Source: Thiotrichales bacterium 19S9-11
GTDB lineage: Bacteria; Pseudomonadota; Gammaproteobacteria; Francisellales; Francisellaceae
Reading direction: 5' to 3'
Assembly (NCBI GenBank): GCA_021713395.1
Contig: JAKJJT010000002.1
Coordinates: 1 to 64,000, forward strand
Length of the DNA stretch: 64,000 nucleotides
Positions 29,962 through 38,521 of this stretch are shown piece by piece; within the stretch, counting starts at the first letter, position 1; each line of letters starts with the position of its first letter. Under the pieces are notes generated by a model that worked only from the letters and a program-made list of their open reading frames with translations, did not search any database and had not been told where the DNA came from. The translations under genes were made by a program, and so were the position numbers.

Positions 29962-32202
29962 CTAATCTAGCTGATTACTATTATTCGATATGAGGACTTT
30001 TTCTTCTTGATGCTTAGTATCTTCCTTTAAAAACGAAGCCGGTGGAGACTTGCATTTTGGTTTCTTTCCTCCTGGCAAGCCTTGGTCAGAGCATGAAACA
30101 TCAACTGTCTCCATTTTAGTACTTCTTTCTTTCTTCTCTTTTTTTTCTTCTTTTTTTTCTTCTTTTTTTGCCTTACTTAGTTTAGAACCAGAAGCTTTTT
30201 TCCTAAAAGCCAATGGATGATTAGGATCAGACTGATGATCTGTAACATTTACAAGATCACCAATTTCATCTTTGTTATTATTTATTTTATATGCTGACAC
30301 ACTCATTGACTTTCCAACTTTTGTTCCTTTTTTACTAGAATCAGATGGCAATACATTATCATTTAAAGATTTCTGTGGGCTTAAGGAACTAAAGTGATCA
30401 GAAAATCTTTTATTAAGAATAGAAAAGCCACCACTACTTTTTATAGGTGACATCGATGATAGTTGTAACTCTTCTTCTAAGGAGAAGTTTGATTTATGGG
30501 AGAAAAAGTCAGGCATTTTACCTAGCCCAGGCGTGCTAGGAGGAAGTATTTCCTCTTGTTTACTTTCCTCTTTTTTAATAATTCCTAAACGCCTCTTTTC
30601 TATACCATCAAGCATTTTTGAGGTTGCTGTTTCCCTCTCTTTAGAGTTAGAAAAACTCATCTCTCCTTCACTGACAATTGATAAAGTAGCTGTTATGCTT
30701 CTGTCACTGTCACTGCCACTGTCACTCCAATTGTCATTAAATGTTTTTTGCTTATAACTACTAGTAGTACTAAGTGTTTTTTCTATTATTTGAAATGAAC
30801 TATTTAATACGTTTACATATGAATCAACAATATTTTCTGCATTTTGCTCAGAAGAAAGAGTCTTATTATAAGATTGAACTATGTTTATTGGAAACCCACG
30901 AATTTTCATACTACCTAAATACTGCTCTTTCTCATAAATTAAAGTGAATACTTCTGAGTCAAAAAAACTTTTTAAATATGATTTTAACTCATTTTTTCTG
31001 TCATTAATCAGGTCATTTCCAGCTATTGCTGAGCTTAACGCATTGATTTTCTTGTTAATGCAATCTTTCTCGTATTTAATTACATACTTTAAGCTATCTT
31101 CACTTATAACAGAATCAGACATAAACTGTGATGTATCTAGTAGTTTTACAAAACTATTACCTGGTTCTTTAATCGCTTTTTTCTTAAATTTTGCTAATTC
31201 ATAAAGAACGCTACTAATTTTAAATATCAATTCATTAAACTTCGGGTTATCATCAATATCACCAAGGCTTGTAACTTCCTTATCAATCAGTTCCATATTG
31301 GAAAATATATCTTTCCTAAAGCTTTCTACTTCAAGATTTTTAAAATCTTTTTCTTCATAGATTGAAGCTCTGCGAGCTAAGTCAAACTTTTGTATTACCT
31401 CATACATTTGCACTATAAGATCATTTTCCTGAAAAAACAGTATGTTACGAGAAAAAAGCTGTGATGGCGGCAGAACTTTACTTTGATTAACTAGTTTAAT
31501 ATTATATCGTAAATTACCCTGTTTTAGCACGTCTAAATAAGGCTTTTTTATTGCTTCAGGAAGTAATTTATTTCCCGGTTTTTCTTTATGTTTATTGTTA
31601 AAGTTATCTTGATAAGAAGCTTCAAATAATCTTAAAATTTTGCTACTTTCCAATGCAGAGATAATTGCATTCTCTACTTGCAAGTTCTTTCTATTTGCCC
31701 CTGCCTCAATTGCAACACGAAACCAAAAACTAAATACTCTAGCTGCACCATAAATAACTTCTGGGGCAATGTTTTTAATACTTAAGATGGTTTGTTTAAT
31801 TTTTTCTAACCTTTCAATTTCTTCCTGATCCGAGCCTGACATAACATTTAGTTTTTCCTGCACCTCCTTTAAGAATTTATCTAGGTCATCTACAGGTTTA
31901 ATAGTTTCCAAAGCCTCAATGTCAATACCATTTATTAAATCTAAATTCATAAGTGGTTTCTGGCCTAAAACATCAACAAAAACCCTAACGGCAATCAACT
32001 CAAATGGTTCTGATAATTGCTTTCTAATCTCAATCACATGATCTTTATCACGCATTTTCTCGTATGATAAATCTGCTTTTAAATATGAATTTATCACAAA
32101 AGAACCTAGTAACTCCGCATAACTTCTTACTGTATCTTTATATTCTTTTTCTTTTATATTACCTGCTGCTAATTTTTCTATAAACTTTTGATGTGACAAC
32201 AT
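29962..32202 (-). CDS. orphan 746-residue protein, candidate secreted effector
   Basis: No recognised family. Residues 1 to about 470 are predicted mostly helical, with a soluble pattern (for example FELIAVRVFVDVLGQ and ARVFSFWFRVAIEAG). The rest is low-complexity and probably disordered: Ser/Asp-rich (SDSGSDSDRS), Ser/Pro-rich (SSMSPIKSSGG), then a lysine/glutamate run (KAKKEEKKEEKKEKKERSTK, about 685-704) and a basic patch GGKKPKCKSP. No signal peptide or membrane helix. Large size, charged disordered tail, lack of bacterial homologues I recognise and AT-rich orphan position fit a Dot/Icm substrate, but this is inference. GGGAG lies upstream of the ATG. Divergent from the CaaX-box gene at 32588. 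Confidence 0.6.
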   Translation of the reverse strand: MLSHQKFIEKLAAGNIKEKEYKDTVRSYAELLGSFVINSYLKADLSYEKMRDKDHVIEIRKQLSEPFELIAVRVFVDVLGQKPLMNLDLINGIDIEALETIKPVDDLDKFLKEVQEKLNVMSGSDQEEIERLEKIKQTILSIKNIAPEVIYGAARVFSFWFRVAIEAGANRKNLQVENAIISALESSKILRLFEASYQDNFNNKHKEKPGNKLLPEAIKKPYLDVLKQGNLRYNIKLVNQSKVLPPSQLFSRNILFFQENDLIVQMYEVIQKFDLARRASIYEEKDFKNLEVESFRKDIFSNMELIDKEVTSLGDIDDNPKFNELIFKISSVLYELAKFKKKAIKEPGNSFVKLLDTSQFMSDSVISEDSLKYVIKYEKDCINKKINALSSAIAGNDLINDRKNELKSYLKSFFDSEVFTLIYEKEQYLGSMKIRGFPINIVQSYNKTLSSEQNAENIVDSYVNVLNSSFQIIEKTLSTTSSYKQKTFNDNWSDSGSDSDRSITATLSIVSEGEMSFSNSKERETATSKMLDGIEKRRLGIIKKEESKQEEILPPSTPGLGKMPDFFSHKSNFSLEEELQLSSMSPIKSSGGFSILNKRFSDHFSSLSPQKSLNDNVLPSDSSKKGTKVGKSMSVSAYKINNNKDEIGDLVNVTDHQSDPNHPLAFRKKASGSKLSKAKKEEKKEEKKEKKERSTKMETVDVSCSDQGLPGGKKPKCKSPPASFLKEDTKHQEEKVLISNNSNQLD

Positions 32203-32587
32203 AATACAACTCCCAAATTATATATTTAATTATTTGATTTATATTCAATTAAAATTATATGAATATTGATATATGTCAATATTGTTTCACATACAGCTAT
32301 AACGATTTGTAACAAAAAAAATTATGCCTTTAAACCATCTTAAAACTTTTAAAATTATTACGTTTAAAAATTTCTATTAACAAACCAAATAAATAATTGA
32401 TTTAAAATTAATAAAATAAGAAAATTTGCAAACTTAAAACAGATAATACTCTAAATCATACATAAATATTTCTATTTTTTGCCGTGACAAAATTTGATAT
32501 ATTTTATTCTATTGTTATTTTTCCTTTTTGACTTATTCTTTAAATGATGTAATTATGAATTATTTTATTTAAATAGGGGATTGCAGA
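32203..32587. other. AT-rich divergent promoter region between two candidate effectors
   Basis: 385 bp with no gene, extremely AT-rich. It must hold the promoters of both divergent genes. I looked for a Legionella PmrA-type box (TTAATATT direct repeats) and found no convincing match. The plus-strand gene has GGGGA about 8 nt before its ATG. Confidence 0.5.
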
Positions 32588-33559
32588 ATGAAACCTGAGT
32601 CGATAGATATATTACAAAAAGGGCTGGGATACTTACAAGAAAAGCTGACATACATTAATGATATACCAGAATTCATCGAAAATGATATTGGGGAAATACA
32701 AACACACCTTAATATATTCAAAAGCATAAAGATTGATGCACCTGAATATGACAAGGAATTTGATAAGCTCTTTAAAGACTTCGATGACAAAATAATAGAT
32801 CCGCTAATAAAAAAAATAAATGACGAGCTTGATGATCACACAAAAGAGCAACTAATGCACCTAAAATATATTGTTGTTCAATTAGAAGCTATAGTTACGA
32901 GTATTGAAACTGGCTGCAAAGTTGAAAACACTAGATTTCAAAGACTTCTTGATATATTTTATCCAATAAAAGCACTAAAACCTAATACACGAAAAGAAGT
33001 AATTGCTGCCGTCGGGCCCATTAAGGTACCAGCAAAAAAACATATTTATAACTCAACATATCTAAGCACTCTAGAGAAGTATTTATTGAGTAGAGAGACT
33101 GCGATTGAGGAAAATGTAGCAAAAGAAATCATATATGACTTTAAAAGGCGCCTAGCATCATATAATATAGAAGTTAAAACTGATGGATCATCATCAAAAG
33201 ATCATGTAAATCGTCTTGGTAAAAAAGCATTTAATCTTCTACTTATTGAAGTTCTAGATAGTTTCATTAATCAACAAAGATTAACTAGCGATCAGAAAAA
33301 AGATATTATAAAACATACATTTAGCCCAACCAAAGGGGTACGTTTCGCTGAAGAAGTAGATATTGCGATACTTCCTAAAGGAAAAAAAGATGAATATAAG
33401 TATAAAAATGAAGAAAAGAGTAATGCTCCAGAACAGTCGGATTTAATAAAAATTTGGTTTAAGGAAACCACAAAATATAAAGAAAACTTAAAAGAAGAAA
33501 GACGTAAAAAGGATACTTATAATGGGCCTGAGCCAGAAGACTATTGTGCTATTATGTGA
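32588..33559 (+). CDS. candidate effector with C-terminal CaaX prenylation box (CAIM)
   Basis: 323 residues, no signal peptide or membrane helix, helical N-terminal half rich in Ile, Asp and Lys. The last four residues are CAIM (Cys320), read directly from TGT GCT ATT ATG TGA. This is a canonical farnesylation CaaX box and the same tetrapeptide that ends vertebrate lamin B1. A basic patch RRKK lies about ten residues upstream. Residues 249-257 read KGVRFAEEV, matching the RVxF protein phosphatase 1 docking consensus and resembling the KVRFSEKV of GADD34. Bacteria have no farnesyltransferase, so the box only makes sense inside a eukaryotic cell. Function otherwise unknown. Confidence 0.7.
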   Translation: MKPESIDILQKGLGYLQEKLTYINDIPEFIENDIGEIQTHLNIFKSIKIDAPEYDKEFDKLFKDFDDKIIDPLIKKINDELDDHTKEQLMHLKYIVVQLEAIVTSIETGCKVENTRFQRLLDIFYPIKALKPNTRKEVIAAVGPIKVPAKKHIYNSTYLSTLEKYLLSRETAIEENVAKEIIYDFKRRLASYNIEVKTDGSSSKDHVNRLGKKAFNLLLIEVLDSFINQQRLTSDQKKDIIKHTFSPTKGVRFAEEVDIAILPKGKKDEYKYKNEEKSNAPEQSDLIKIWFKETTKYKENLKEERRKKDTYNGPEPEDYCAIM

Positions 33560-33611
33560 TGATCTTTTCACAATCACAAGTTAATACTTTATAAATAAAA
33601 CTAATCTCCCT

Positions 33612-33643
33612 GAGACGCGATGAATCGACGTCTCTACAATTGA
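33612..33643 (-). repeat. GTAG-REP hairpin, copy 1 (inverted)
   Basis: On the minus strand it reads TCAATTGTAGAGACGTCGAT followed by TCATCGCGTCTC. The 23-nt core forms a hairpin: stem GAGACG, bulged T, CGAT, two-base loop, ATCG, CGTCTC. The GTAG tetranucleotide that RAYT enzymes recognise abuts the stem. This copy has one substitution in the loop region relative to the others. Confidence 0.8.
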
Positions 33644-33724
33644 ACGGTTAAAGCATTATTTTTATTCTATAACAAATGGGAAGTTATTGCTCTTTGTTAA
33701 AATAAATTAAATCAATTTGATTAT

Positions 33725-33743
33725 TACACTTTTTTTGTGTAAA
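33725..33743. promoter_or_regulatory. inverted-repeat operator of the XRE gene
   Basis: TTACAC, seven T, GTGTAA: a perfect 6-bp inverted repeat with 7-nt spacer, about 35 bp before the toxin stub ATG. This is the size and position expected for an autorepressor site bound by a HigA-like dimer. Confidence 0.5.
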
Positions 33744-33776
33744 CTAATATTACATAAAATTAATTTCTTGCTTTAT

Positions 33777-33842
33777 ATGGATATTTGCAAAGTTGAATTA
33801 AGTAAAAAAGCGATTAGAGAAGTAACGGCTCATGACTACTAA
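33777..33842 (+). pseudogene. RelE/HigB-like toxin remnant (21 codons)
   Basis: ATG 33777 encodes MDICKVELSKKAIREVTAHDY then TAA. The first 16 residues look like the start of a RelE/HigB-type toxin (beta-strand KVELS, then KKAIRE helix), after which the frame ends. The stop overlaps the XRE gene start (ATG 33832), as in intact higBA-type operons. So the toxin has been reduced to a leader-length stub by deletion. The assignment rests on N-terminal resemblance and context only. Confidence 0.4.
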
Positions 33843-34137
33843 CGCACACCAATATTTAGAAAGTCTTTTAGATGAAAGAATATCATTAGGTATGGCGATT
33901 AGGACAATTAGAACAAATGAAGAAATTAGCCAAGGTGCTTTTGCAAAAAAACTTGGTGTCACACAGTCTTACTTATCAGACCTTGAACACAATAGAAAAC
34001 AAATAAGCCCAAAAAAAGCAGCTGAATTTGCAAAAATTTTAGGTCAATCACAAAAACAATTCGTGCGCTTAGCAATTCAAGATACCCTTGAAAGATCAGG
34101 GCTACATTATGAAGTTGATATCAGAGATGTTGCTTAA
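33832..34137 (+). CDS. XRE-family HTH regulator, HigA-type antitoxin-like
   Basis: 101 residues. The helix-turn-helix is at about 35-60 (SQGAFAKKLGVTQSYLSDLEHNRKQIS), with the XRE features LGVTQSYLSDLE and a following helical segment (PKKAAEFAKILGQS). Length and architecture match HigA/antitoxin-type regulators. Its toxin partner is only a 21-codon stub overlapping its start, so it is an orphan antitoxin or a stand-alone repressor. It is enclosed by two inverted REP hairpins and preceded by an operator-like inverted repeat. Confidence 0.85.
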   Translation: MTTNAHQYLESLLDERISLGMAIRTIRTNEEISQGAFAKKLGVTQSYLSDLEHNRKQISPKKAAEFAKILGQSQKQFVRLAIQDTLERSGLHYEVDIRDVA

Positions 34138-34186
34138 GTCAGACACTAAACCTATTAGGCAATAATCCAAATATGGTCATGTTTTA

Positions 34187-34218
34187 TCAATTGTAGAGAC
34201 GTCGATTTATCGCGTCTC
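34187..34218 (+). repeat. GTAG-REP hairpin, copy 2
   Basis: TCAATTGTAGAGACGTCGAT followed by TTATCGCGTCTC. It is the inverted partner of the copy at 33612-33643. Same GTAG plus bulged stem-loop structure. Confidence 0.85.
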
Positions 34219-34263
34219 AGAATAATTTGAAATCTATTTTTTTATTTTACAAAGCGTTTTTAA

Positions 34264-34515
34264 TCACAAACTCCGTATCTCACCATCATCAGAAAGATGG
34301 GCAATGCAGATAAGAATTTCATCTGAACGAGTCATCGCAAGTGGTAATATCTTATACTCTGCTGAACCTTTAAGTAATTTACAACGACACGTACCACAAA
34401 TGCCATTTCGACACTGAAAATTAACCTTAATCTCACTTTGCTCTAATAATTCTAATATTGTTTTATTTTTATCTGAAAAATCAATTATTTGATCATTATA
34501 CTTAAGCTTAGGCAT
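34264..34515 (-). CDS. yfaE: 2Fe-2S ferredoxin of ribonucleotide reductase maintenance
   Basis: 83 residues. The plant-type [2Fe-2S] cysteines are [11 protein letters not shown] plus a distal Cys in ICIAHL, giving the CX4CX2C...C arrangement. YfaE reduces and re-activates the diferric-tyrosyl cofactor of NrdB in the cytoplasm. It is third in nrdA-nrdB-yfaE and overlaps nrdB by 8 bp, the same order as in E. coli. Confidence 0.9.
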   Translation of the reverse strand: MPKLKYNDQIIDFSDKNKTILELLEQSEIKVNFQCRNGICGTCRCKLLKGSAEYKILPLAMTRSDEILICIAHLSDDGEIRSL

Positions 34516-35677
34516 CGTCTAGCTCAAAGCCATCAAAAGCATCATTTGAAACGGTACTATCAATTTGACCAACCAAATAAGCACTAATTTCAGTCTCTTG
34601 TGGTGCTACTTGCACATTATCAGAATTAAGATAGCTATTAATCCAAGGAATTGGGTTACTTTTAGGTGCATCAATAGCTGATATATCAAGTCCAACCGCA
34701 TACATACGCTCTTTAGCTAAATAATCAATATATTGACATAAAATTTGCTCATTTAAGCCTAAAATAGAGCCTTTAGAGAATAAATAGCGTGCCCAAGCTT
34801 TCTCTTGCTCAATTGCCTTTTGAAAAATCGCTTGTGCCTCACTATGTGCTTCTTTTGCAATCTCAGTTAGTTCCAAATCTCCATCTTCACCATGTAAAAT
34901 CAAATTAATCATATGCTGAGTTGATGTTAAATGTAATGATTCATCACGAGCAATCAGTTTCATAATCTTACCACAGCCTTCAACCTTTTTTTGCTCTGAA
35001 AAGGCAAACGTACAAGCAAAACTGACATAAAATCGTATTGCCTCAAGTGCATTAACCGCATGTAATGCTAAATAAAGTGCTTTTTTAACTGATTTTAAAG
35101 AAACTTCATGTGTTTTTTCATTAATCGTATAAGTACCTTCACCAACGGTTTGTAAAAGTTGCGTTTTTTGAATCAAATCATCGTAATAGTAAGTAATATC
35201 CCCCACTCGATCTTTAATCGCTTGGTTTTCAATAATATGATTAAATACAATGCTAGGATCATCTAGTAATGAGCGCACCATATGCGTATACGAGCGACTG
35301 TGAATCGTCTCTGAAAAGCTCCAAGTTTCAATCCAAGTTTCTAGCTCCGGTAATGATACAATGGGTAAAAACGCAATATTTGGACTTCTACCTTGTACTG
35401 AATCTAATAACGTTTGATATTGTAAGTTCGATAAAAAAATATGCTTTTCATTCTCACTAAATCTTTGAAAATCAATTCGATCTCTTGATAAATCAACTTC
35501 TTCTGGTCGCCAAAAAAATGATAGCTGTTTTTCAATTAAACGCTCAAAAATAGTATGCTTTTGCTGATCAAACCGTGAAACATTGACAAAAGAACCAAAA
35601 AACATCGGCTCTTTTAATGGATTATTAGACTCTGTCTGAAATGTTGTATAAGCATATGATTTATTTTTATTTTCCAT
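34508..35677 (-). CDS. nrdB: class Ia ribonucleotide reductase beta subunit
   Basis: 389 residues. Carries the diiron ligands (for example [14 protein letters not shown]) and the radical tyrosine Tyr130 in [19 protein letters not shown], equivalent to E. coli Tyr122. The C-terminal acidic tail (DGFELDDA) is the peptide that docks to NrdA. Makes the tyrosyl radical used for deoxynucleotide synthesis under aerobic conditions. It begins 9 bp after nrdA ends and overlaps yfaE. Confidence 0.95.
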   Translation of the reverse strand: MENKNKSYAYTTFQTESNNPLKEPMFFGSFVNVSRFDQQKHTIFERLIEKQLSFFWRPEEVDLSRDRIDFQRFSENEKHIFLSNLQYQTLLDSVQGRSPNIAFLPIVSLPELETWIETWSFSETIHSRSYTHMVRSLLDDPSIVFNHIIENQAIKDRVGDITYYYDDLIQKTQLLQTVGEGTYTINEKTHEVSLKSVKKALYLALHAVNALEAIRFYVSFACTFAFSEQKKVEGCGKIMKLIARDESLHLTSTQHMINLILHGEDGDLELTEIAKEAHSEAQAIFQKAIEQEKAWARYLFSKGSILGLNEQILCQYIDYLAKERMYAVGLDISAIDAPKSNPIPWINSYLNSDNVQVAPQETEISAYLVGQIDSTVSNDAFDGFELDDA

Positions 35678-35686
35678 TATCCATCC

Positions 35687-37951
35687 TTAAATTTTACATG
35701 CACCTGATTCACAATCATCTACCATCTCAATTGACTGTTGATCTGCATAATCTCGTGTATTATGATAATAAAGCGTCTTAAGGCCATATTGATAAGCTGT
35801 TAATAAATCGCTAAGTAAATCTTTCATCGGTACTTTTTGATCAGGGTATTTCATTGGATCATAATTCGTATTAGCAGAGATTGACTGATCGATAAACTTT
35901 TGAATAATCGCACAAATTTGTAAATAACCTTGATTATTTTTAATCTGCCATAAAAGCTCATAATCATCTTTATGTGCTCGAATATCTGGTACCACTTGCT
36001 TTAAAACGCCATCTTTTGACTGTTTTACGGAAACTAAGCCCCTAGGTGGTTCAATGCCATTGGTTGCATTTGAGATTTGTGATGAAGTTTCAGAGGGCAT
36101 AATGGCCGTTAAGGTTGAATTTCTTAACCCATGATTTTTAATTGATTTTTTAAGAATTTCCCAATCAAGATTCAATGGCGTTTGACAGAATTTATCAACT
36201 GATTTTTTATAATGGTCAATGGGTAATAAACCTTTTGCATATTTCGTTTGATTAAACCATTCGCAAGCACCTTTTTCTTGAGCCAAATCATTTGATGCTT
36301 CAAGTAGATAGTATTGGATTGCTTCAAATGTTTGATGGGTTAAATCATTGGCACTACCGTCACTATAGCGTACTTTATGCTTTGCTAAGTAATAGGCAAA
36401 GTTTATAACCCCGACACCTAAGCTTCTTCGTGCTTTAGATGGCTTTTCAGCCGCCATAAGCGGATAGTTTTGATAATCTAGTAGATTATCTAATGCTCTA
36501 ACAATTAAGCCTGCCAATGGCTTTAATTCATCCAATGAGTCAATTGCACCTAAATTAAACGCTGATAAGGTACATAAGGCTATTTCCCCCTGATCATCAA
36601 AAACATCATTTAACGGCTTCGTTGGTAAGGTAATTTCCATACAAAGGTTAGATTGCTTAATCGGTGCAACTTCTGGATTAAATGCAGAGTGCGTATTACT
36701 ATGATCGACATGATGGATATAAATACGCCCAGTTTGTGCGCGTTCTTGCATCAATAATGAAAAGAGTTCTGTTGCTGGTATGGTTTTTTTACGTATCTTT
36801 GGGTTATTCTCTGCTTCAACATACAGTTTTTCAAATAACGATTGATCACTAAAAAAGGCATCATATAAGCCTTTTACATCAGATGGACTAAATAAAGTAA
36901 TCTCTTGTTGCTTAATTAAACGTTGATACATCAATTTGTTAACCTGAACGCCATAATCCAAATGACGAATACGATTATCTTCAACACCACGGTTATTTTT
37001 AAGCACAATTAAAGACTCAACTTCTAAATGCCAAATTGGGTAGAATAAAGTGGCAGCACCACCTCTGACACCACCTTGGGAGCAAGACTTAACGGCGGTT
37101 TGAAAGTGCTTATAAAATGGAATACAGCCTGTATGTAGTGCTTCTCCACTGCGAATTTCACTACCAAGTGCTCGAATACCCCCGGCATTAATACCGATAC
37201 CAGCTCGTTGTGAGACATATTTTACAATTGCTGAAGCTGAAGCATTAATTGAGTCCAGACTATCATCACTATCGATTAAGACACAAGAGCTAAACTGACG
37301 CGTTGGCGTTCGAACGCCCGCCATTATCGGTGTTGGTAATGATAATTTAAATTGACTAATCGCATCATAAAAAGATAAAACATAGTCCATACGCTTATCT
37401 TTTTCTTCTTTTGAAAATAAACAAGCACTAACGAGCATATAAAGCATTTGTGGTGTTTCATAGATCTCACCGGATACACGGTTTTGTACCAGATATTTAC
37501 CCTGCATTTGATTAACTGCTGCATAGGTGAAATTCATATCACGCCAATGATCAATATGCGCTTCCATTTGTTCAAATTCTTCTTTTGAATAGTCCTTTAA
37601 CAAATGCTTATCATATTTGCCCTTTTCTACCAAGCTTTTAACGTGATCATAAATATGTGGTGGCTCAAATTGATCATAAGCAAGCTTTCTTAGGTGAAAA
37701 ATCGCTAATCTTGCTGCCATATACTGATAATCTGGTGTTTCTTCAGAAATCAGATCTGCTGCTGTTTTAATAATAATGGCATGAATATCAGCCGTTTTCA
37801 TACCTTCATAGATTTGAATATGAGATTGTAACTCTACTTGAGAAACTGAAACACCCTCTAAATCTTCAGAAGCCCAGGTTAATACACGGTGAATTTTTTC
37901 TAAATCTACCGGCTCTAAGCGGCCATCTCTCTTTTTTACATTAACATTCAT
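35687..37951 (-). CDS. nrdA: class Ia ribonucleotide reductase alpha subunit
   Basis: About 754 residues. N-terminal ATP-cone (VNVKKRDGRLEPVDLEKIHRVL), then the ten-stranded barrel with FSSCVLIDSDD (active-site Cys), NLCMEI and AIMPSETSSQISNATNG, and the redox-active C-terminal pair in CESGACKI. Reduces ribonucleoside diphosphates. Two near ATGs exist (37957, 37951). The second has GGGA at about 9 nt and gives an N-terminus aligned with E. coli NrdA, so it is preferred. Its leader holds a cobalamin riboswitch. Confidence 0.95.
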   Translation of the reverse strand: MNVNVKKRDGRLEPVDLEKIHRVLTWASEDLEGVSVSQVELQSHIQIYEGMKTADIHAIIIKTAADLISEETPDYQYMAARLAIFHLRKLAYDQFEPPHIYDHVKSLVEKGKYDKHLLKDYSKEEFEQMEAHIDHWRDMNFTYAAVNQMQGKYLVQNRVSGEIYETPQMLYMLVSACLFSKEEKDKRMDYVLSFYDAISQFKLSLPTPIMAGVRTPTRQFSSCVLIDSDDSLDSINASASAIVKYVSQRAGIGINAGGIRALGSEIRSGEALHTGCIPFYKHFQTAVKSCSQGGVRGGAATLFYPIWHLEVESLIVLKNNRGVEDNRIRHLDYGVQVNKLMYQRLIKQQEITLFSPSDVKGLYDAFFSDQSLFEKLYVEAENNPKIRKKTIPATELFSLLMQERAQTGRIYIHHVDHSNTHSAFNPEVAPIKQSNLCMEITLPTKPLNDVFDDQGEIALCTLSAFNLGAIDSLDELKPLAGLIVRALDNLLDYQNYPLMAAEKPSKARRSLGVGVINFAYYLAKHKVRYSDGSANDLTHQTFEAIQYYLLEASNDLAQEKGACEWFNQTKYAKGLLPIDHYKKSVDKFCQTPLNLDWEILKKSIKNHGLRNSTLTAIMPSETSSQISNATNGIEPPRGLVSVKQSKDGVLKQVVPDIRAHKDDYELLWQIKNNQGYLQICAIIQKFIDQSISANTNYDPMKYPDQKVPMKDLLSDLLTAYQYGLKTLYYHNTRDYADQQSIEMVDDCESGACKI

Positions 37952-38117
37952 TACCATTGATCCCTTTTTACTTAATCTGTTTAAAGATTGTAAAACTTTA
38001 AGGCAATGTGGAATTAGATTTTACCAATGGTGGTACCCTAGAATCACTGACATATCAAATGCCATTAACTAGCGACTTGCTTTGTTCCACGAAAGCTGTT
38101 TTACATGTGCTTAAATC

Positions 38118-38310
38118 GATTGGCAGGTATTCGGACTAATGGACGCTTTTAAACCTACTTAACACTGCTTCCCAAAGCTTAATACTTCAGTGCATTGACT
38201 AAATCATATTGCATGATTTAGTTGTGTTGTTCGTTTCCATTCACCGCTGCGGGCCAGTTCTGGATTTTCACCAGATTCCCTCTTATTATCGTTGCTTTGG
38301 TCAATTTTCA
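38118..38310 (-). ncRNA. cobalamin riboswitch in the nrdAB leader
   Basis: On the minus strand the conserved AdoCbl-riboswitch blocks appear in order. GGGAATCTGGTGAAAATCC leads into the B12-box region AACTGGCCCGCAGCGGTGAA, and the closing block is AGTCCGAATACCTGCC about 130 nt later. A hairpin with stem ATGATTTAGT/ACTAAATCAT-like arms lies between. The aptamer ends about 165 nt before nrdA. TACCACCATTGGTA (about 38023-38036) is a possible expression-platform hairpin. Known B12 riboswitches turn genes off when cobalamin is abundant. Confidence 0.87.
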
Positions 38311-38521
38311 TACTCAAAACAAACCATATCGATTATCTTTGTTTAGTTTAGCGAATTTTTATGTATTGTATAGTCACTGCTGATATTTTTATTTCAACTA
38401 TACTTTCCCTTAGTCATATAAAACTTTGACTTAGGCTAGCTTATACAAGCAAAATACTTGTTTCTATGCTCATAAAGGGTATGATTGTGGCCTAAATTTA
38501 GATAAAAGAGATACAAAAAAA

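Larger units (their letters stand above)
33612..34218. mobile_element. REP-bounded cassette carrying an XRE antitoxin and toxin stub
   Basis: A 607-bp segment bounded by two 32-bp REP copies in inverted orientation (33612-33643 and 34187-34218), identical except for one base. Inside are a palindromic operator, a 21-codon RelE/HigB-like remnant and an XRE/HigA-like gene. It looks like a small non-autonomous unit built on the RAYT/REP family whose transposase is at 59203. Confidence 0.5.

Noticed and set aside
32203-32587. PmrA-type box upstream of the divergent effector candidates
   Set aside because: No pair of TTAATATT-like direct repeats at suitable spacing; the AT-rich background makes weak matches meaningless.
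38037-38117. Rho-independent terminator at the end of the B12 riboswitch
   Set aside because: I see no stable GC hairpin followed by a T run; only a modest TACCA/TGGTA hairpin nearer nrdA, so the mechanism stays open.
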